Origin: a virus
DNA: 29,644 bases
IMG/VR virus record: IMGVR_UViG_3300030012_003716
Location: 1 to 29,644 of that record
Reading direction: 5' to 3' (one strand)
Part shown: one piece after another, positions 6,256 to 15,730 of the stretch
How positions within the stretch are numbered: position 1 is the first letter of the stretch
Layout: each line of letters begins with the position of its first letter
Made by a program: the position numbers and the translations under genes
Notes under the pieces: model-generated
What the model was told of the DNA's origin: nothing
The model's input: the letters and a program-made list of their open reading frames with translations, nothing else
Databases searched by the model: none

Positions 6256-6448
6256 TGTTCTTTGTCTCCTGTTGTTGTTGTTGTCTTTCGCGAAGCTGCA
6301 TCTTCAGCTTCTGTTCTATAATCCATCCAAGCTGATATGCATGAGCTGAGTCTTTCACCAGATCATGCACTGCTTGAATCTCTTCGCTCGTCTTGGCATT
6401 ATGTATCATGAGAGCGATCATCTTCGGGCTTATGTGTATTTTCGCCAT
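6248..6448 (-). CDS. Small hypothetical protein (66 aa)
   Basis: This 66-residue helical protein begins MAKIHISPKMIALMIHNAKT and ends with a run of glutamines (RERQQQQQETKNND). AGGAGG lies about six bases before the ATG. It sits between the first early gene and the Cro-like regulator, overlapping the latter by eight bases. I do not recognise a family; an early host-interaction or regulatory role would fit its place. Confidence 0.6.
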   Translation of the reverse strand: MAKIHISPKMIALMIHNAKTSEEIQAVHDLVKDSAHAYQLGWIIEQKLKMQLRERQQQQQETKNND

Positions 6449-6457
6449 CTTTGCCTC

Positions 6458-6997
6458 CTATGCTGCTATTTCTGTATTCCATACATATTCTGAACAATGC
6501 TTCATGCAGATCTCTTTTGCTTGTTCGATTGTGAGAGAGCCGTCTGCAATCAGCTTCTTGATATTTGGATAAATATCTTCCTTACCGTACCAATGTCCAA
6601 GAGGTTTTCTGTATCTGCTGCCTGACAAAGAGAATAAAAAGTCAATGATTCCCTTTGCTTCTTTGTAAGATACTTTATTTCCAAAATAAGTAAGCACGAC
6701 CTTTCTCTCTGGCTTGACAACGAGCTGCATACAAAGATAACCCGGATACTTGATAGACTTTTTCTTCTTTGGCTTTGGCTCTGCACTGAGCATTTGATTA
6801 AGTATCTCTTGATTGTAGATAATAAAGTCTTGGTTCTCAATAGCGTCTGTCATTGCTTCATAAAGTGTATCATACACTCCAGAGACTTCTCCTTTGTATA
6901 CAAGAGAGACTCCTGTCTCTGTTCCGATTGTATGGAAGTCTTCAAGCTCGTCGAAAGCAATAACAGCATCTTGAAATTGTTGTATTGTGTATTTCAT
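6458..6997 (-). CDS. First early-operon gene, unknown function
   Basis: The 179-residue protein begins MKYTIQQFQDAVIAFDEL and contains a Lys-rich linker (KPKKKK, about residues 75-80) followed by an alpha/beta domain ending in NTEIAA. The family is not recognised. The ATG at 6997 directly follows GGAGACTACA, one of the shared leaders, and a TTGTCA-17-TAACAT promoter lies just upstream. The longer frame to 7189 crosses the promoter and is rejected. Being the first gene of the early operon suggests an immediate-early role, but that is only positional inference. Confidence 0.65.
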   Translation of the reverse strand: MKYTIQQFQDAVIAFDELEDFHTIGTETGVSLVYKGEVSGVYDTLYEAMTDAIENQDFIIYNQEILNQMLSAEPKPKKKKSIKYPGYLCMQLVVKPERKVVLTYFGNKVSYKEAKGIIDFLFSLSGSRYRKPLGHWYGKEDIYPNIKKLIADGSLTIEQAKEICMKHCSEYVWNTEIAA

Positions 6998-7037
6998 TGT
7001 AGTCTCCTTTTTATGTCCTTTCTTTGTGGACTCTCTA

Positions 7038-7066
7038 ATGTTATCATACTGGTTACAACCTGACAA
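7038..7066. promoter_or_regulatory. Overlapping divergent early promoters
   Basis: On the minus strand TTGTCA (7061-7066) and TAACAT (7038-7043) are 17 bases apart, driving the early operon from about 7031. On the plus strand TGTTATCAT (7039-7047) is an extended -10 that would drive the exonuclease. The two -10 elements overlap, so the two directions should compete. A protein bound here, such as the Cro-like regulator, could switch both. Confidence 0.55.
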
Positions 7067-7082
7067 CAAAAAAGGAAAAATA

Positions 7083-7646
7083 ATGAAGAAACCACTCGCC
7101 TTTGTCGACGTAGAGACGACAGGACTCAATCCTGCTACGCATGAAATCATAGAAATATCAATCATCAAAGTCTGTCCTATCCACGGCACAACAAATTACA
7201 CAAGTAAAATCAAGCCCGTATATATCGAACATGCCGAGAACAAAGCACTGGAGATTAACGGCTACAATCCAAAGGACTGGAGACAAGCTCCCGACGCTGA
7301 GATGGTAATGTCAAAAGTCTCTGATATGCTTGCAGGATGTATCCTTGTCGGACACAACATCTCTTTTGACGAGGAGTTCATCTTCGAAACTTGCTTCCGT
7401 CACGGCATCAAGACACGCTATGACAGAAGAATGATTGACACCGTTACTCTTGCGCTTGAGCATCTGCACAATCTGGAGTCTGTCAGCATGGATTCGATCC
7501 GAGAATACTTCGGATGGGTACCCGGGCACAGAGCAAGAATCGATGTCCTTCAGACGTACATGCTATACAAGAAGCTGAACAGAGCAACAGCATGCGATCG
7601 TCTCTTCTGGAGATTGCGCTATATGTTACGCTCTCTCTTTTCCTAA
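7083..7646 (+). CDS. DEDDh 3'-5' exonuclease (DnaQ-like)
   Basis: This 187-residue enzyme belongs to the DnaQ/exonuclease superfamily, which removes nucleotides from 3' ends using two metal ions. Exo I is DVETTGLNP (D9, E11), Exo II is GHNISFDEEF (D96) and Exo III contains HRARIDV (H149, D154), so all DEDDh residues are present. AAAGGAAAAATA precedes the ATG at 7083; the upstream codons of the longer frame lie in the promoter. It is the only early gene on the plus strand and ends 21 bases inside the holin gene coming from the other side. Proofreading, host DNA degradation or end processing are possible roles. Confidence 0.88.
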   Translation: MKKPLAFVDVETTGLNPATHEIIEISIIKVCPIHGTTNYTSKIKPVYIEHAENKALEINGYNPKDWRQAPDAEMVMSKVSDMLAGCILVGHNISFDEEFIFETCFRHGIKTRYDRRMIDTVTLALEHLHNLESVSMDSIREYFGWVPGHRARIDVLQTYMLYKKLNRATACDRLFWRLRYMLRSLFS

Positions 7647-8000
7647 TTGCTTCTTCAGCTCTTCTTTCATCTTGATTTCGCTCATCTGCTCTTTCATTGG
7701 CTCCAGAAGCGCAAAGAGCTTTCTCTGTCCTCTCTCGAGAGAATCGATTCGACTTGAGAATCCTTCGACGAGTGTCTTCCGGTCTTGATTCAAGTCTTTG
7801 ATGACAGCTTCGAATCGGTCTCGTATCCTGGATTCTTCTTCTCTTGCTTCGATGCGCAGCTCCCGAAGCTCTTGCTTTGATTCTTCGCGTGTGTGCTTCA
7901 GGTCTTTCTGCGTCTGGACGTACGAGTATATCATCCATCCAAGAAAAGGACTGTTTGTTGCTAGGTTGATCCATAAATCGTGATAAGTTGACGGGTCCAT
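7626..8000 (-). CDS. Holin-like protein (UviB/BhlA type)
   Basis: The 124-residue protein has one N-terminal transmembrane segment (about residues 8-28, LWINLATNSPFLGWMIYSYV) followed by a long charged coiled coil. This layout is typical of the UviB/BhlA class of small phage holins, although the tail is longer than usual. It would permeabilise the inner membrane so that the endolysin-like protein encoded immediately upstream can reach the cell wall. Its start overlaps the previous stop (TAATG). It is the last gene of the late block. Confidence 0.6.
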   Translation of the reverse strand: MDPSTYHDLWINLATNSPFLGWMIYSYVQTQKDLKHTREESKQELRELRIEAREEESRIRDRFEAVIKDLNQDRKTLVEGFSSRIDSLERGQRKLFALLEPMKEQMSEIKMKEELKKQLGKERA

Positions 8001-8608
8001 TAATCAAGCTCCTCGTCTGTAGCCTCTATCAATGTGTATGTAAAAGAATCGTATCCGATGCCCAGCTGCAATCTTGCCAGTCCCATCAAGCGCATGAAGT
8101 CCGCAGGGTTTTGAATCACTTGGCATCCGTGACTGTATGCTCGAGTAGACTGCACAACCTTGTGCGCGTGCGCTCTATGTAGATTGATCCCGAAGTATCC
8201 GCTCTCTTCGTTGATATAGTCTGTGCGCTCATTCAGATTATTGTCCCTGTAGACGGTGACTTTTGCTCCTCGTTGGCATAGCGCGTAGTATTTGCCTCCG
8301 TGCTTATCGATTTTGTATACGCCTCTGTATTGTCCAGGCTTGAGCACTGCGACTCCCTTCGGATTGTCGGGATCTTTGTGCTGCTCCATGCTTGGATCCG
8401 TCGTTGCTTTGTATCGCTCCTCAATCCAATCAAAGCCTTCTTTGTAGCACACTCGAATCTCGTCATCAAAGAGACCCGGTCTTCTGTCTTGGCTTCTGAT
8501 TCCGATGATGTTCAAGTCATATTCTTTTTGCGTAAAGATTTTGTATCCAAGAGCTTCGACTCTGTTTAATATAGGAGGCTGATTCAATCCCCAATTTACA
8601 TATTTCAT
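8000..8608 (-). CDS. Endolysin-like protein with SHGCQV motif
   Basis: The 202-residue protein has an upstream histidine in NLHRAH (H144) and a C-terminal SHGCQV motif (159-164, Cys161). This is the pattern of L,D-transpeptidase/YkuD-like active sites seen in a group of phage proteins. The neighbouring holin suggests a cell wall function, either peptidoglycan cleavage or remodelling during lysis. No signal peptide is visible. The ribosome binding site is weak (AAAGAG), and the ATG overlaps the stop of the tail gene. An extended -10 lies 40 bases upstream inside that gene. A tail-associated wall-active protein is an alternative. Confidence 0.6.
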   Translation of the reverse strand: MKYVNWGLNQPPILNRVEALGYKIFTQKEYDLNIIGIRSQDRRPGLFDDEIRVCYKEGFDWIEERYKATTDPSMEQHKDPDNPKGVAVLKPGQYRGVYKIDKHGGKYYALCQRGAKVTVYRDNNLNERTDYINEESGYFGINLHRAHAHKVVQSTRAYSHGCQVIQNPADFMRLMGLARLQLGIGYDSFTYTLIEATDEELD

Positions 8609-10377
8609 TGTGACACTCTTTGATTATCAATCGGATTCTCTTGGAACATTATATCATAAAGCCATGAGGCTCCGTCGTATGTCTTGCCGACAATCTGCAC
8701 TTTTGCTTGTGACAATCCGATGTCCGTATCTGTCAGCTCAATTACGTCTCCGACAGACAAGAATCCAAAAGAGAATGCTCCTCTATATGTGCAAACCTTT
8801 TCGGGGAGAGACTTTCGTCTGATGATGTCCAGTCCGATTTTAATGGCTGTATCTCTGTCCGATACATAGTCCAGAGCAAGAGACGAGCTCTGCACTCCGT
8901 ATATCTGCTGTGAAAGAATACAATATGGAGAGATGATCTCGTATGGAGCCTCTAGTGATTCAAGTCTATTTGCTTTGATGTATACAATCCCTTTGTACTC
9001 GTTGCCTTCAATGTTGTATCCAATTGTCTTATCACTGGCTGATGCATTCAATGTCTGTTGGAATCCGCTTGCATATTGCACGACAAGCTCGTTGATAATC
9101 TCGCCCTGTCTTGGAGTGACAGGAGAGATTCTCTCGAAGACTGGACTGGTTGTGATCGATGTTCTCGGAGACGAGAATCTCTCTGTATTGCGATGATCAA
9201 TAATCGGATAGACTCCCGATGCTCCTGTGCTGAGTGTGACCGGAAGAAAAGGGATGATGTATTTTTGGAGAAACTCATATGTCTTGATCGATATATCATT
9301 GATGTATCCAGAAAATGAATACTCATTCAGTACTGGACGGACCGATTCAAAAGCTTCACGATCATAATCTATCTTGAGCGATTCCAAGCACCATACAATC
9401 AGATCTCCTCCCTTCGATAGCTCTTCTCCTGTGTATGTGCTGATCGCTCCTCCTCCTCCTGTCCATCGCACAAAATACTGTAATCCATCATCGTTTGCGT
9501 TGAAATCTACGTCTGTGTCCAAGAAGAAAGAATATGCAAAGAGCTGTCCATTCTGACCGACTCCATTGAAGACAGGACGAGACGAAGAGATGTTTCCTCT
9601 ATTGTCTTGTAGAGTCACTGTTGACGCTTGCACGGCATGACCTGCAATGCAGACAAAGACTTCAATCGGAGGAGTCGTGATGTCTAGCCCGATGACATAG
9701 GCAGGAGTCGCCGGGAAACTTATCGAAGAACCGTCTTCTCTTATTGTGTTACCCGGAGATCCAATAATTGCCGGTATCGTCTTTCCTACATGGAAGTTTT
9801 GAGCAGGAAGAATCCCTCCCACGATGATGTCTTCTAGTTGTCCGGCTCCTGCAAAGGCTTCTCGAGAAAACGGAAAGTTATCGAAGAGAGTCAAGTCTTG
9901 ATTCAAGGCTTTCAAAATGCTTGAATCATTGACATATATTTCATTTTCGACTGAAAACTCTACATATCCCTCGTCCGCATTGGGATGTCCGTACACAGGT
10001 TCACGAATCACGCCTTTGAAAAAATGCACAATCTCTTCGAAGGTCTGCTGGACGACTCCTCTCTTGATTGTAATGTACGAGAGTCTCATGATTCCGTTGT
10101 CGATACCATTGCCGAGAATCTGTCTCTCTGCGACGTTGAAAGGGAAGACAAGCGACATTGATATGCTATTTGTCGACAGCTTGATCTGTCCGATCTCTTG
10201 CAGCTCCTGCGTGAAGTTAGGATCTCCCAGTAATCCAGGAAAGAAGACGACTCCTCCCGAGTCAAGCTCAATCTCTACCGGAAAAGAAGAGAATCTGTAT
10301 ATCGTGCCTTTAAGATCAATCTCAGCAAGGAAGCATATTTCAGTCTCAAGAAAGTCTGTGACGGGATAGACGCGCAT
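8605..10377 (-). CDS. Tail tip / baseplate hub-like protein
   Basis: This 590-residue protein is placed behind the tape measure and fibre-like genes, where siphophage tail tip genes lie. It is beta-rich, begins MRVYPVTDFLETEICFLAEI and ends with FGFLSVGDVIELTDTDIGLS, a turn typical of hub or tip proteins that carry OB-like barrels. It probably forms the tail tip ring that binds the tape measure end and the receptor-binding protein. CAGGAGATAGTATA precedes the ATG, which overlaps the previous stop. A longer frame to 10662 runs inside the upstream gene and is rejected. The assignment rests on position and fold appearance. Confidence 0.6.
   Translation of the reverse strand: MRVYPVTDFLETEICFLAEIDLKGTIYRFSSFPVEIELDSGGVVFFPGLLGDPNFTQELQEIGQIKLSTNSISMSLVFPFNVAERQILGNGIDNGIMRLSYITIKRGVVQQTFEEIVHFFKGVIREPVYGHPNADEGYVEFSVENEIYVNDSSILKALNQDLTLFDNFPFSREAFAGAGQLEDIIVGGILPAQNFHVGKTIPAIIGSPGNTIREDGSSISFPATPAYVIGLDITTPPIEVFVCIAGHAVQASTVTLQDNRGNISSSRPVFNGVGQNGQLFAYSFFLDTDVDFNANDDGLQYFVRWTGGGGAISTYTGEELSKGGDLIVWCLESLKIDYDREAFESVRPVLNEYSFSGYINDISIKTYEFLQKYIIPFLPVTLSTGASGVYPIIDHRNTERFSSPRTSITTSPVFERISPVTPRQGEIINELVVQYASGFQQTLNASASDKTIGYNIEGNEYKGIVYIKANRLESLEAPYEIISPYCILSQQIYGVQSSSLALDYVSDRDTAIKIGLDIIRRKSLPEKVCTYRGAFSFGFLSVGDVIELTDTDIGLSQAKVQIVGKTYDGASWLYDIMFQENPIDNQRVSQ
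8648..8656 (-). promoter_or_regulatory. Possible internal promoter before lysis genes
   Basis: The minus strand reads TGATATAAT, a perfect extended -10, inside the end of the tail tip gene. The predicted start near 8641 would give a leader of about 33 bases for the endolysin-like gene. No -35 is visible. It could give the lysis genes their own expression. Confidence 0.4.
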
Positions 10378-13300
10378 TATACTATCTCCTGAAGGGTAAT
10401 GGTCGCGCATCGCATAAGCTCTCCTCCGTCTGTGACAAGCTCGTCTCCGAGCACATTTTCGACCTGCACATCTCCGACGAGCATGACAAGAGCTTGTTCG
10501 GTTTCTCTGTGTAACTCTCTTGGATTTGTGCTCTTTGAAATCAAAGGAAGATAGACGATCGGAGTCTTCTCTCCTTGCAGATAATCGAGCAGACCTTGCA
10601 ACAAGTCCGGGACGTCGTTTGCAATCGCTATTGGTTGTCCAGATGATGCATCCGCGATCCAATAATCAGGATCAGGATTATCACCTTGTATCTCGGATAT
10701 GTCGATCCCTTCCGTCCATGCAATGCGGAACAATCGACGAGAAGGACGATAGTTGCGAGCATAGATCACTCCTGACTGTGTCTCTGTTGTCTCCGTGCCG
10801 GACGTGATTGTGATCGTGCGTCCTCTTTGATACTGCTTGCCCGGTACGACTACAGCTCCAACATGCAAGAGTCCGATTCTGAAATCATTTTCAAGCGTCG
10901 TCTGTGCCGGGATGCGCAGTCCTAGAGCTTCAACCTTCTGCCCGTTGAGATTGATAAGGAGTGTCATACTATTCGGAACAAGGTATATTTCTGCACTTGT
11001 CCCCGGTATGCTGACAGCTGAGTCAAGAAGCAAGACCGCTTGCTTTGTTCCTGTCGCTGTCCCTCCAAACTTGCCTTCTGAATTGCTGATTACTGTGCGC
11101 CAAGTAAAGTCCTCCGCTCCGACTTGGATCTTGACTCTCCATCCTGCACACTCGTTGTATCTGAAATATGGTTGATTCGATGCGCTCGAGTGTCCTCGGA
11201 TTGTTCGTCCGTCTGCTGTGCACTTGCTTATGATTGCAGTATCAAACGTATCGAGCACAGTCCACGATGCTGAGCTGTAGAATTCAATCTTTGCTTGAAT
11301 GAAGTTGTATCCTGATATGTGAACTCCAAGAATGTCATTGGGAAGAGCTTCGTCGACATGGACACTTGTGTCCGAGTCCAGCTTGAGCGCAATAAAGTTT
11401 TCGGGTACGTTGCCCGATGTCACACTCTGACTTTTCCAGGTGACTCTGGGAGTTGGGCTTGATGAATAGAATACATTGTTGACCGTGAAGTCTGAATCTG
11501 GTGTGATCCTGTACTGGTCTCCGAGAAATGTCTGTCCGTTTGCTGTGGTTATCAATACATTGTCAGCCACCCATGCAAAACGCTCCACGGTTGGATATGC
11601 TCGGAACATAAGATCATCGGGATTTGTGAATGTGTGGATCTGCTCTGAGATTTGAAATCCTTGTGCAATGGAGATACTGGACCATGTTGTTTCCAGCGTC
11701 CCGACTCCAGAATAAGCAATATGTCCCCATCTCACGCGATGCAGAGCTGACGATCCTCCTCCATCTGTCAAGCTGCTGAATGTCCCGGCGTCAACCCATG
11801 TTCGGCGATTGCTCTCTGCATCTATATCACGATAATACACTGTGACAGTTGTTCTTGATAGACCGATGAGAAGATCCACTGTATTCAGAGACAAAGAGCC
11901 GACCGTGATAACATCGGCCGATCCATTCACGTCTCGGACCTTGATCTCTGTCGGAGACACGCGGACCTCGATTTCAAAATCGTTTGATCCATTGTCAATC
12001 TTCAGAAGTATCCCTCTGTTGTTTGTCGTGTTGTTCCCTCCGTCCATTCTTTGAATTCTTGCGCTGACGATCAGACCTTTGTCAATAATGTCTGCCGTTG
12101 GGATTCCTGTGGTCGTTGGATTCGTTGTCCAAAATTCATCGCCCGAGTTCTCTACTCCAAAAGCTGAGAGTGCCTCTCCTCCTGATACGGCTGTCTTTGA
12201 TACGTTTGTGAAGTTGGAGAAGATGTCCACGGCAGGATAGTTATATCCATATGCAAGACGATTCCACTCTGCAAAGTCTGCATTCTCTCTTGCTGCTGGT
12301 GGTAATGTGACAGAAGAGTATCCTCCAAACGACAGCATACATATACTGTAATTGTTTGCAGTGCTGTCTGCTTCTCCAATCAAGACCGTCTTTCCTGTCC
12401 ATGTCAAAGCCTTGATTCTTCTTACTTGGCTATTCGTGTCTCCGGTTCTCAGTGCTCGCCCGGCTCCGTTGATATCTTGTCCCATTGCGCGCCAATCGAT
12501 AGCGTCTTGACTCCAGTATATCCGGAACTCTCCAGCCGAAAGAGAAGAAGCCCGAGCAATCACATGATGACTCGCTCCTTCGTCTGTGAAGGTTGACAGC
12601 TCTCCGTCTGTCATAAAGTCGTTTGTACCATTGCAAGAGATCGAAGAGTCTACAACGATGAATGCTCCGGCTGTGCGCATGGAGTGTACACTGGTGAATG
12701 CAGAAGGGAGCGTCATATAGTTGGGACTCTTGTCTCCATAGTATGCGAATCGAAATAATCCTTTATCTGCATACAGATCGATACTGTGGAAAGAATGATC
12801 GTCAATCTCTGTACTGGTTGTAATTTTTCGGAATGTCGCTCCGAGATCCGTGCTTGCATATTGGATTACACGGTTTCTTTTTGTTGCTCCTGAGTCATTC
12901 CATACTGTCTCTATCAAGAGAAGGATAACTCCGTTTGCTTGTGCAATGCGGATTCTCTTTGGATCGTGTGTTGCTCCTGCTGTGACTCCGATTTCAATCT
13001 CGTCTTGCAGAGCTTTGTCTGATCTTTGTGTCCATGTCGCGCCGTCTTGCGATACATGCGTCTTGACATTCACAAAGCTCGAAGAGCCTGCAATATGTAC
13101 CAGCAAATAAGACCCATCGGGCAAGATACACATATCTGTCAGTAGTCTGTATCCTGTGATTGTTGCGCTCTCACTGTATACGGTTGCACTTGAATTGGAG
13201 TCGTCTTGTGACCACGTATCGACGATGATTTGATGTGCTGTTGTTGTGTCTTTGAAGTATGATACAAGAAGATCTCCTTCTCCAGTATCCAGAGCTGAAG

Positions 13301-13649
13301 GAGATTTGTATTGCGTTGTGGACAATGCGGAAAACTGCAGATTCTGAAATCTGGACAATGCGTTTTGCGGATCTCGTCCGAAGGTTGTACTCGTCTGATT
13401 GTCCGTCCAGACAAAGCCAGCTCCATATCCTGCAAAGCCGGGACTCTGTGTTTTTATCGTCAGATCAGACGCTCCGCTTTGTCTCCCCTTTGCGATAAGC
13501 TGCATTGCGCTATTTTGCTGTGGGACTGGATCTCCTGCTCTCTCGTCTGCTGTCGTGAAAGAGCTCTGTGCATCCCACACATTATCAGAGCCAAGAGCAA
13601 GAGGAACAAGAAAGCCTCTTAAGTATTCTGGTGTTACATTGTTCGCCAT
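10377..13649 (-). CDS. Large tail protein with Asp-box beta-propeller
   Basis: At 1090 residues this is the largest product. Three Asp-box-like motifs, SQDGATW (200-206), STDLGATF (266-273) and SQDAIDW (380-386), lie in a beta-rich N-terminal third and suggest a sialidase-type propeller. The middle and C-terminal parts look like beta-sandwich or carbohydrate-binding modules (for example about 470-640 and 700-900). It probably binds or trims surface glycans as a receptor-binding or adhesion protein of the tail. Catalytic sialidase residues cannot be confirmed. It overlaps the stop of the tape measure gene (TAATG) and is coupled to the tail tip gene behind it. Confidence 0.65.
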   Translation of the reverse strand: MANNVTPEYLRGFLVPLALGSDNVWDAQSSFTTADERAGDPVPQQNSAMQLIAKGRQSGASDLTIKTQSPGFAGYGAGFVWTDNQTSTTFGRDPQNALSRFQNLQFSALSTTQYKSPSALDTGEGDLLVSYFKDTTTAHQIIVDTWSQDDSNSSATVYSESATITGYRLLTDMCILPDGSYLLVHIAGSSSFVNVKTHVSQDGATWTQRSDKALQDEIEIGVTAGATHDPKRIRIAQANGVILLLIETVWNDSGATKRNRVIQYASTDLGATFRKITTSTEIDDHSFHSIDLYADKGLFRFAYYGDKSPNYMTLPSAFTSVHSMRTAGAFIVVDSSISCNGTNDFMTDGELSTFTDEGASHHVIARASSLSAGEFRIYWSQDAIDWRAMGQDINGAGRALRTGDTNSQVRRIKALTWTGKTVLIGEADSTANNYSICMLSFGGYSSVTLPPAARENADFAEWNRLAYGYNYPAVDIFSNFTNVSKTAVSGGEALSAFGVENSGDEFWTTNPTTTGIPTADIIDKGLIVSARIQRMDGGNNTTNNRGILLKIDNGSNDFEIEVRVSPTEIKVRDVNGSADVITVGSLSLNTVDLLIGLSRTTVTVYYRDIDAESNRRTWVDAGTFSSLTDGGGSSALHRVRWGHIAYSGVGTLETTWSSISIAQGFQISEQIHTFTNPDDLMFRAYPTVERFAWVADNVLITTANGQTFLGDQYRITPDSDFTVNNVFYSSSPTPRVTWKSQSVTSGNVPENFIALKLDSDTSVHVDEALPNDILGVHISGYNFIQAKIEFYSSASWTVLDTFDTAIISKCTADGRTIRGHSSASNQPYFRYNECAGWRVKIQVGAEDFTWRTVISNSEGKFGGTATGTKQAVLLLDSAVSIPGTSAEIYLVPNSMTLLINLNGQKVEALGLRIPAQTTLENDFRIGLLHVGAVVVPGKQYQRGRTITITSGTETTETQSGVIYARNYRPSRRLFRIAWTEGIDISEIQGDNPDPDYWIADASSGQPIAIANDVPDLLQGLLDYLQGEKTPIVYLPLISKSTNPRELHRETEQALVMLVGDVQVENVLGDELVTDGGELMRCATITLQEIV

Positions 13650-15727
13650 TAGTATCCCCTACGCGCAGAGCTGGACGAGAGACCTGCTCTTTGTCTGTCT
13701 GTCATAAATCGGTCAAAGTGTTTATATGGATTCATCACTATAACTTCTGGAGATCCGCTTTGTCCATTCTGCAATCGGTTGACTCCGGGTTCTCCTCCGA
13801 GTCTGTCCACGGTTGATCGATCAAGTACCGCTTCTCCTGCCTTGACGACTGCGATACTCTCGTCTGGAGTCATACCACCCATATGAAACTCAGGAGGCTG
13901 CTGTGACATAACGACAGCCCCTTGCGCGGCTCCTGCTGCGACTGCACTCGCGATCATAAGACCATTAAACGGGGGAGGATATGCCTGTGCAGCTGTGATT
14001 GCTTTTGCTGTGTTAAATGCAATCTCTCCAATAGATGCAACTTTGTTCATTTCAAAAAGTGCTCGGATTGTATGAGCATTCTCGGCTCCTGTTGCTTTTA
14101 ATAATGCACCGATTGCATTTGTAGTATTTCGGAATGTTCCGATCGATGCTTCACTCATCATATTTAAGTGCTTGAGATCTTCGTCCATCTTCTTCCGCTT
14201 CTCTGCTGCTTCTTCTTCTGCTGCCTTTTTGTTTTTCTCTGAGTTCTCGTCTCGCAGCTCTTGGAGTCTGATCTCGCCTTCTTCCTCTGTGACTTGTCTT
14301 TGCTCGATGAGAGCTGCGATTGTTCGCTCTCCTTCTGCTCTTACTTGTGCGGCCGCTGTCCTGTCTGCGTCCGTCTTTGCGAGCTTCTCTGCGCCTTCAA
14401 CCTCTTTGTTGATTCTCTCTATTGCTTCGTTGATATTGTCTGTGCGCATTTTTGTCTGTTCGATGATCTGCTGCTGTGGCTCAAGAGTAGAGATAACAAT
14501 CTGACGCGCTTTGTCTTCTGCTGCAAGTCTTTTGTCTGCAAGTGATAGTCCAACAGATTGTATTTGTTGTATATTCGCAAGAGCCTTCAGTCTGTCTTGC
14601 TCGGCCTTGGCGAGATCTTCCTGTCTCTTCTCTTCTTCTTCCGATTCCTTGTTGAATTCATCTTTTGCTTTGATCAATTTCTCTTCTACTTGCAATGCCT
14701 GTTCTCGTCGATTGACGATTGCATTTGCAAAATCTCGCTCCTTCTGGAGTCTAGCAAGAAGCTCTCCTCGGAATCCAATTAATCTTTGCTGATCAACGTT
14801 TTCTTTCTCTGTCAGTCCCACAGAAAAGAATTTCTCTTTGCTCGTTGCCATTGCTGTATTCAGCAGCTCTCTCTCTTGTGCAGATAATCTTGATGTGCCT
14901 TGTCTGGCCTTGTCCAGTATCGTGACGAGTCTCTCTTGCTCTTTGATACGCTTCTCTTGAACCTCTAGCTCTTGCCGAGTCTTTTCCGTTGATCGGTCTC
15001 TTGCCGATGCGAGATCAAACTCAAGCTGTGTGATCTGTCCCGTCAGCAGTTGGAACTCTCTATTCGCATCTTTGAAATCTCCCGTGATGCTTTGCACGAT
15101 TCCAAATTGCTCGTTGAGTTTGGCATTTGCTTCTTTCTGTGCCTCTGCGAGTCTCTTCTGCTGTGCTGCTGCGAGCTGTGTTGATCGTGTATACAGATTA
15201 TACGCTGCTGTACCTGCAATCGTTGCGGCCGTCAATGCCATGGTAGCCGGACCGCCTTTGATCGCTTGCTCTGCAGCTGTCGCAAGTCCGTCTGCCATCT
15301 CGAGAGCTTTCTTTGCTCCTGCATCCAGATTCGGGAATAATCGACTGACAGCAAGATCCGCTGCTCCCATCGATGTTCCGAGAGCTTGTGCGCCTTCTGC
15401 GAGCTTATTTGTTCCGGTTGCTGCATCTTCAAAGCTGATTTTTACTTCATGAGCTGATGCTTTTGCACTTTCTGTTATTCCTTCAAAGGACGTTTTTGTT
15501 TTAAAAAAGGTCTCTTCAAAAGCTTTTGTTGTCGCCTTTGCTGACTTCTTGCTTTCTTCAGACGCTTTCTTCGCTGCCTTCTGTGCTTTGTTAAACTCTT
15601 TCGCCAAAGATCGCGACATTGCCTGCGCTTCTTTCTTTGTCATATTAGGAATGCTTTTGAGTCCCTCCTCTAGTTGTTTGAGGTTGGCTCTCATTGTGAT
15701 TTCAATCGATTTGTTAACGTCTGCCAT
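13649..15727 (-). CDS. Tape measure protein
   Basis: This 692-residue protein is largely alpha-helical, with long Ala/Lys/Glu/Gln-rich coiled coils (about 40-100, 190-300, 340-520), a hydrophobic patch (TMALTAATIAGTAAYNLY, about 161-178) and a second Ala/Gly-rich hydrophobic segment near residues 590-620. It sets tail length; by the usual ~0.15 nm per residue, a tail of roughly 100 nm would be expected. It follows the tail chaperone genes directly, as in most siphophages. The ribosome binding site is weak and the start lies three bases behind the previous stop, so translation is probably coupled. Confidence 0.85.
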   Translation of the reverse strand: MADVNKSIEITMRANLKQLEEGLKSIPNMTKKEAQAMSRSLAKEFNKAQKAAKKASEESKKSAKATTKAFEETFFKTKTSFEGITESAKASAHEVKISFEDAATGTNKLAEGAQALGTSMGAADLAVSRLFPNLDAGAKKALEMADGLATAAEQAIKGGPATMALTAATIAGTAAYNLYTRSTQLAAAQQKRLAEAQKEANAKLNEQFGIVQSITGDFKDANREFQLLTGQITQLEFDLASARDRSTEKTRQELEVQEKRIKEQERLVTILDKARQGTSRLSAQERELLNTAMATSKEKFFSVGLTEKENVDQQRLIGFRGELLARLQKERDFANAIVNRREQALQVEEKLIKAKDEFNKESEEEEKRQEDLAKAEQDRLKALANIQQIQSVGLSLADKRLAAEDKARQIVISTLEPQQQIIEQTKMRTDNINEAIERINKEVEGAEKLAKTDADRTAAAQVRAEGERTIAALIEQRQVTEEEGEIRLQELRDENSEKNKKAAEEEAAEKRKKMDEDLKHLNMMSEASIGTFRNTTNAIGALLKATGAENAHTIRALFEMNKVASIGEIAFNTAKAITAAQAYPPPFNGLMIASAVAAGAAQGAVVMSQQPPEFHMGGMTPDESIAVVKAGEAVLDRSTVDRLGGEPGVNRLQNGQSGSPEVIVMNPYKHFDRFMTDRQRAGLSSSSARRGY

Positions 15728-15730
15728 AAG

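Noticed and set aside
8605-10662. 685-codon version of the tail tip gene
   Set aside because: The extra 95 codons lie inside the upstream tail gene, are Arg-rich shadow sequence, and the internal ATG has a strong ribosome binding site.
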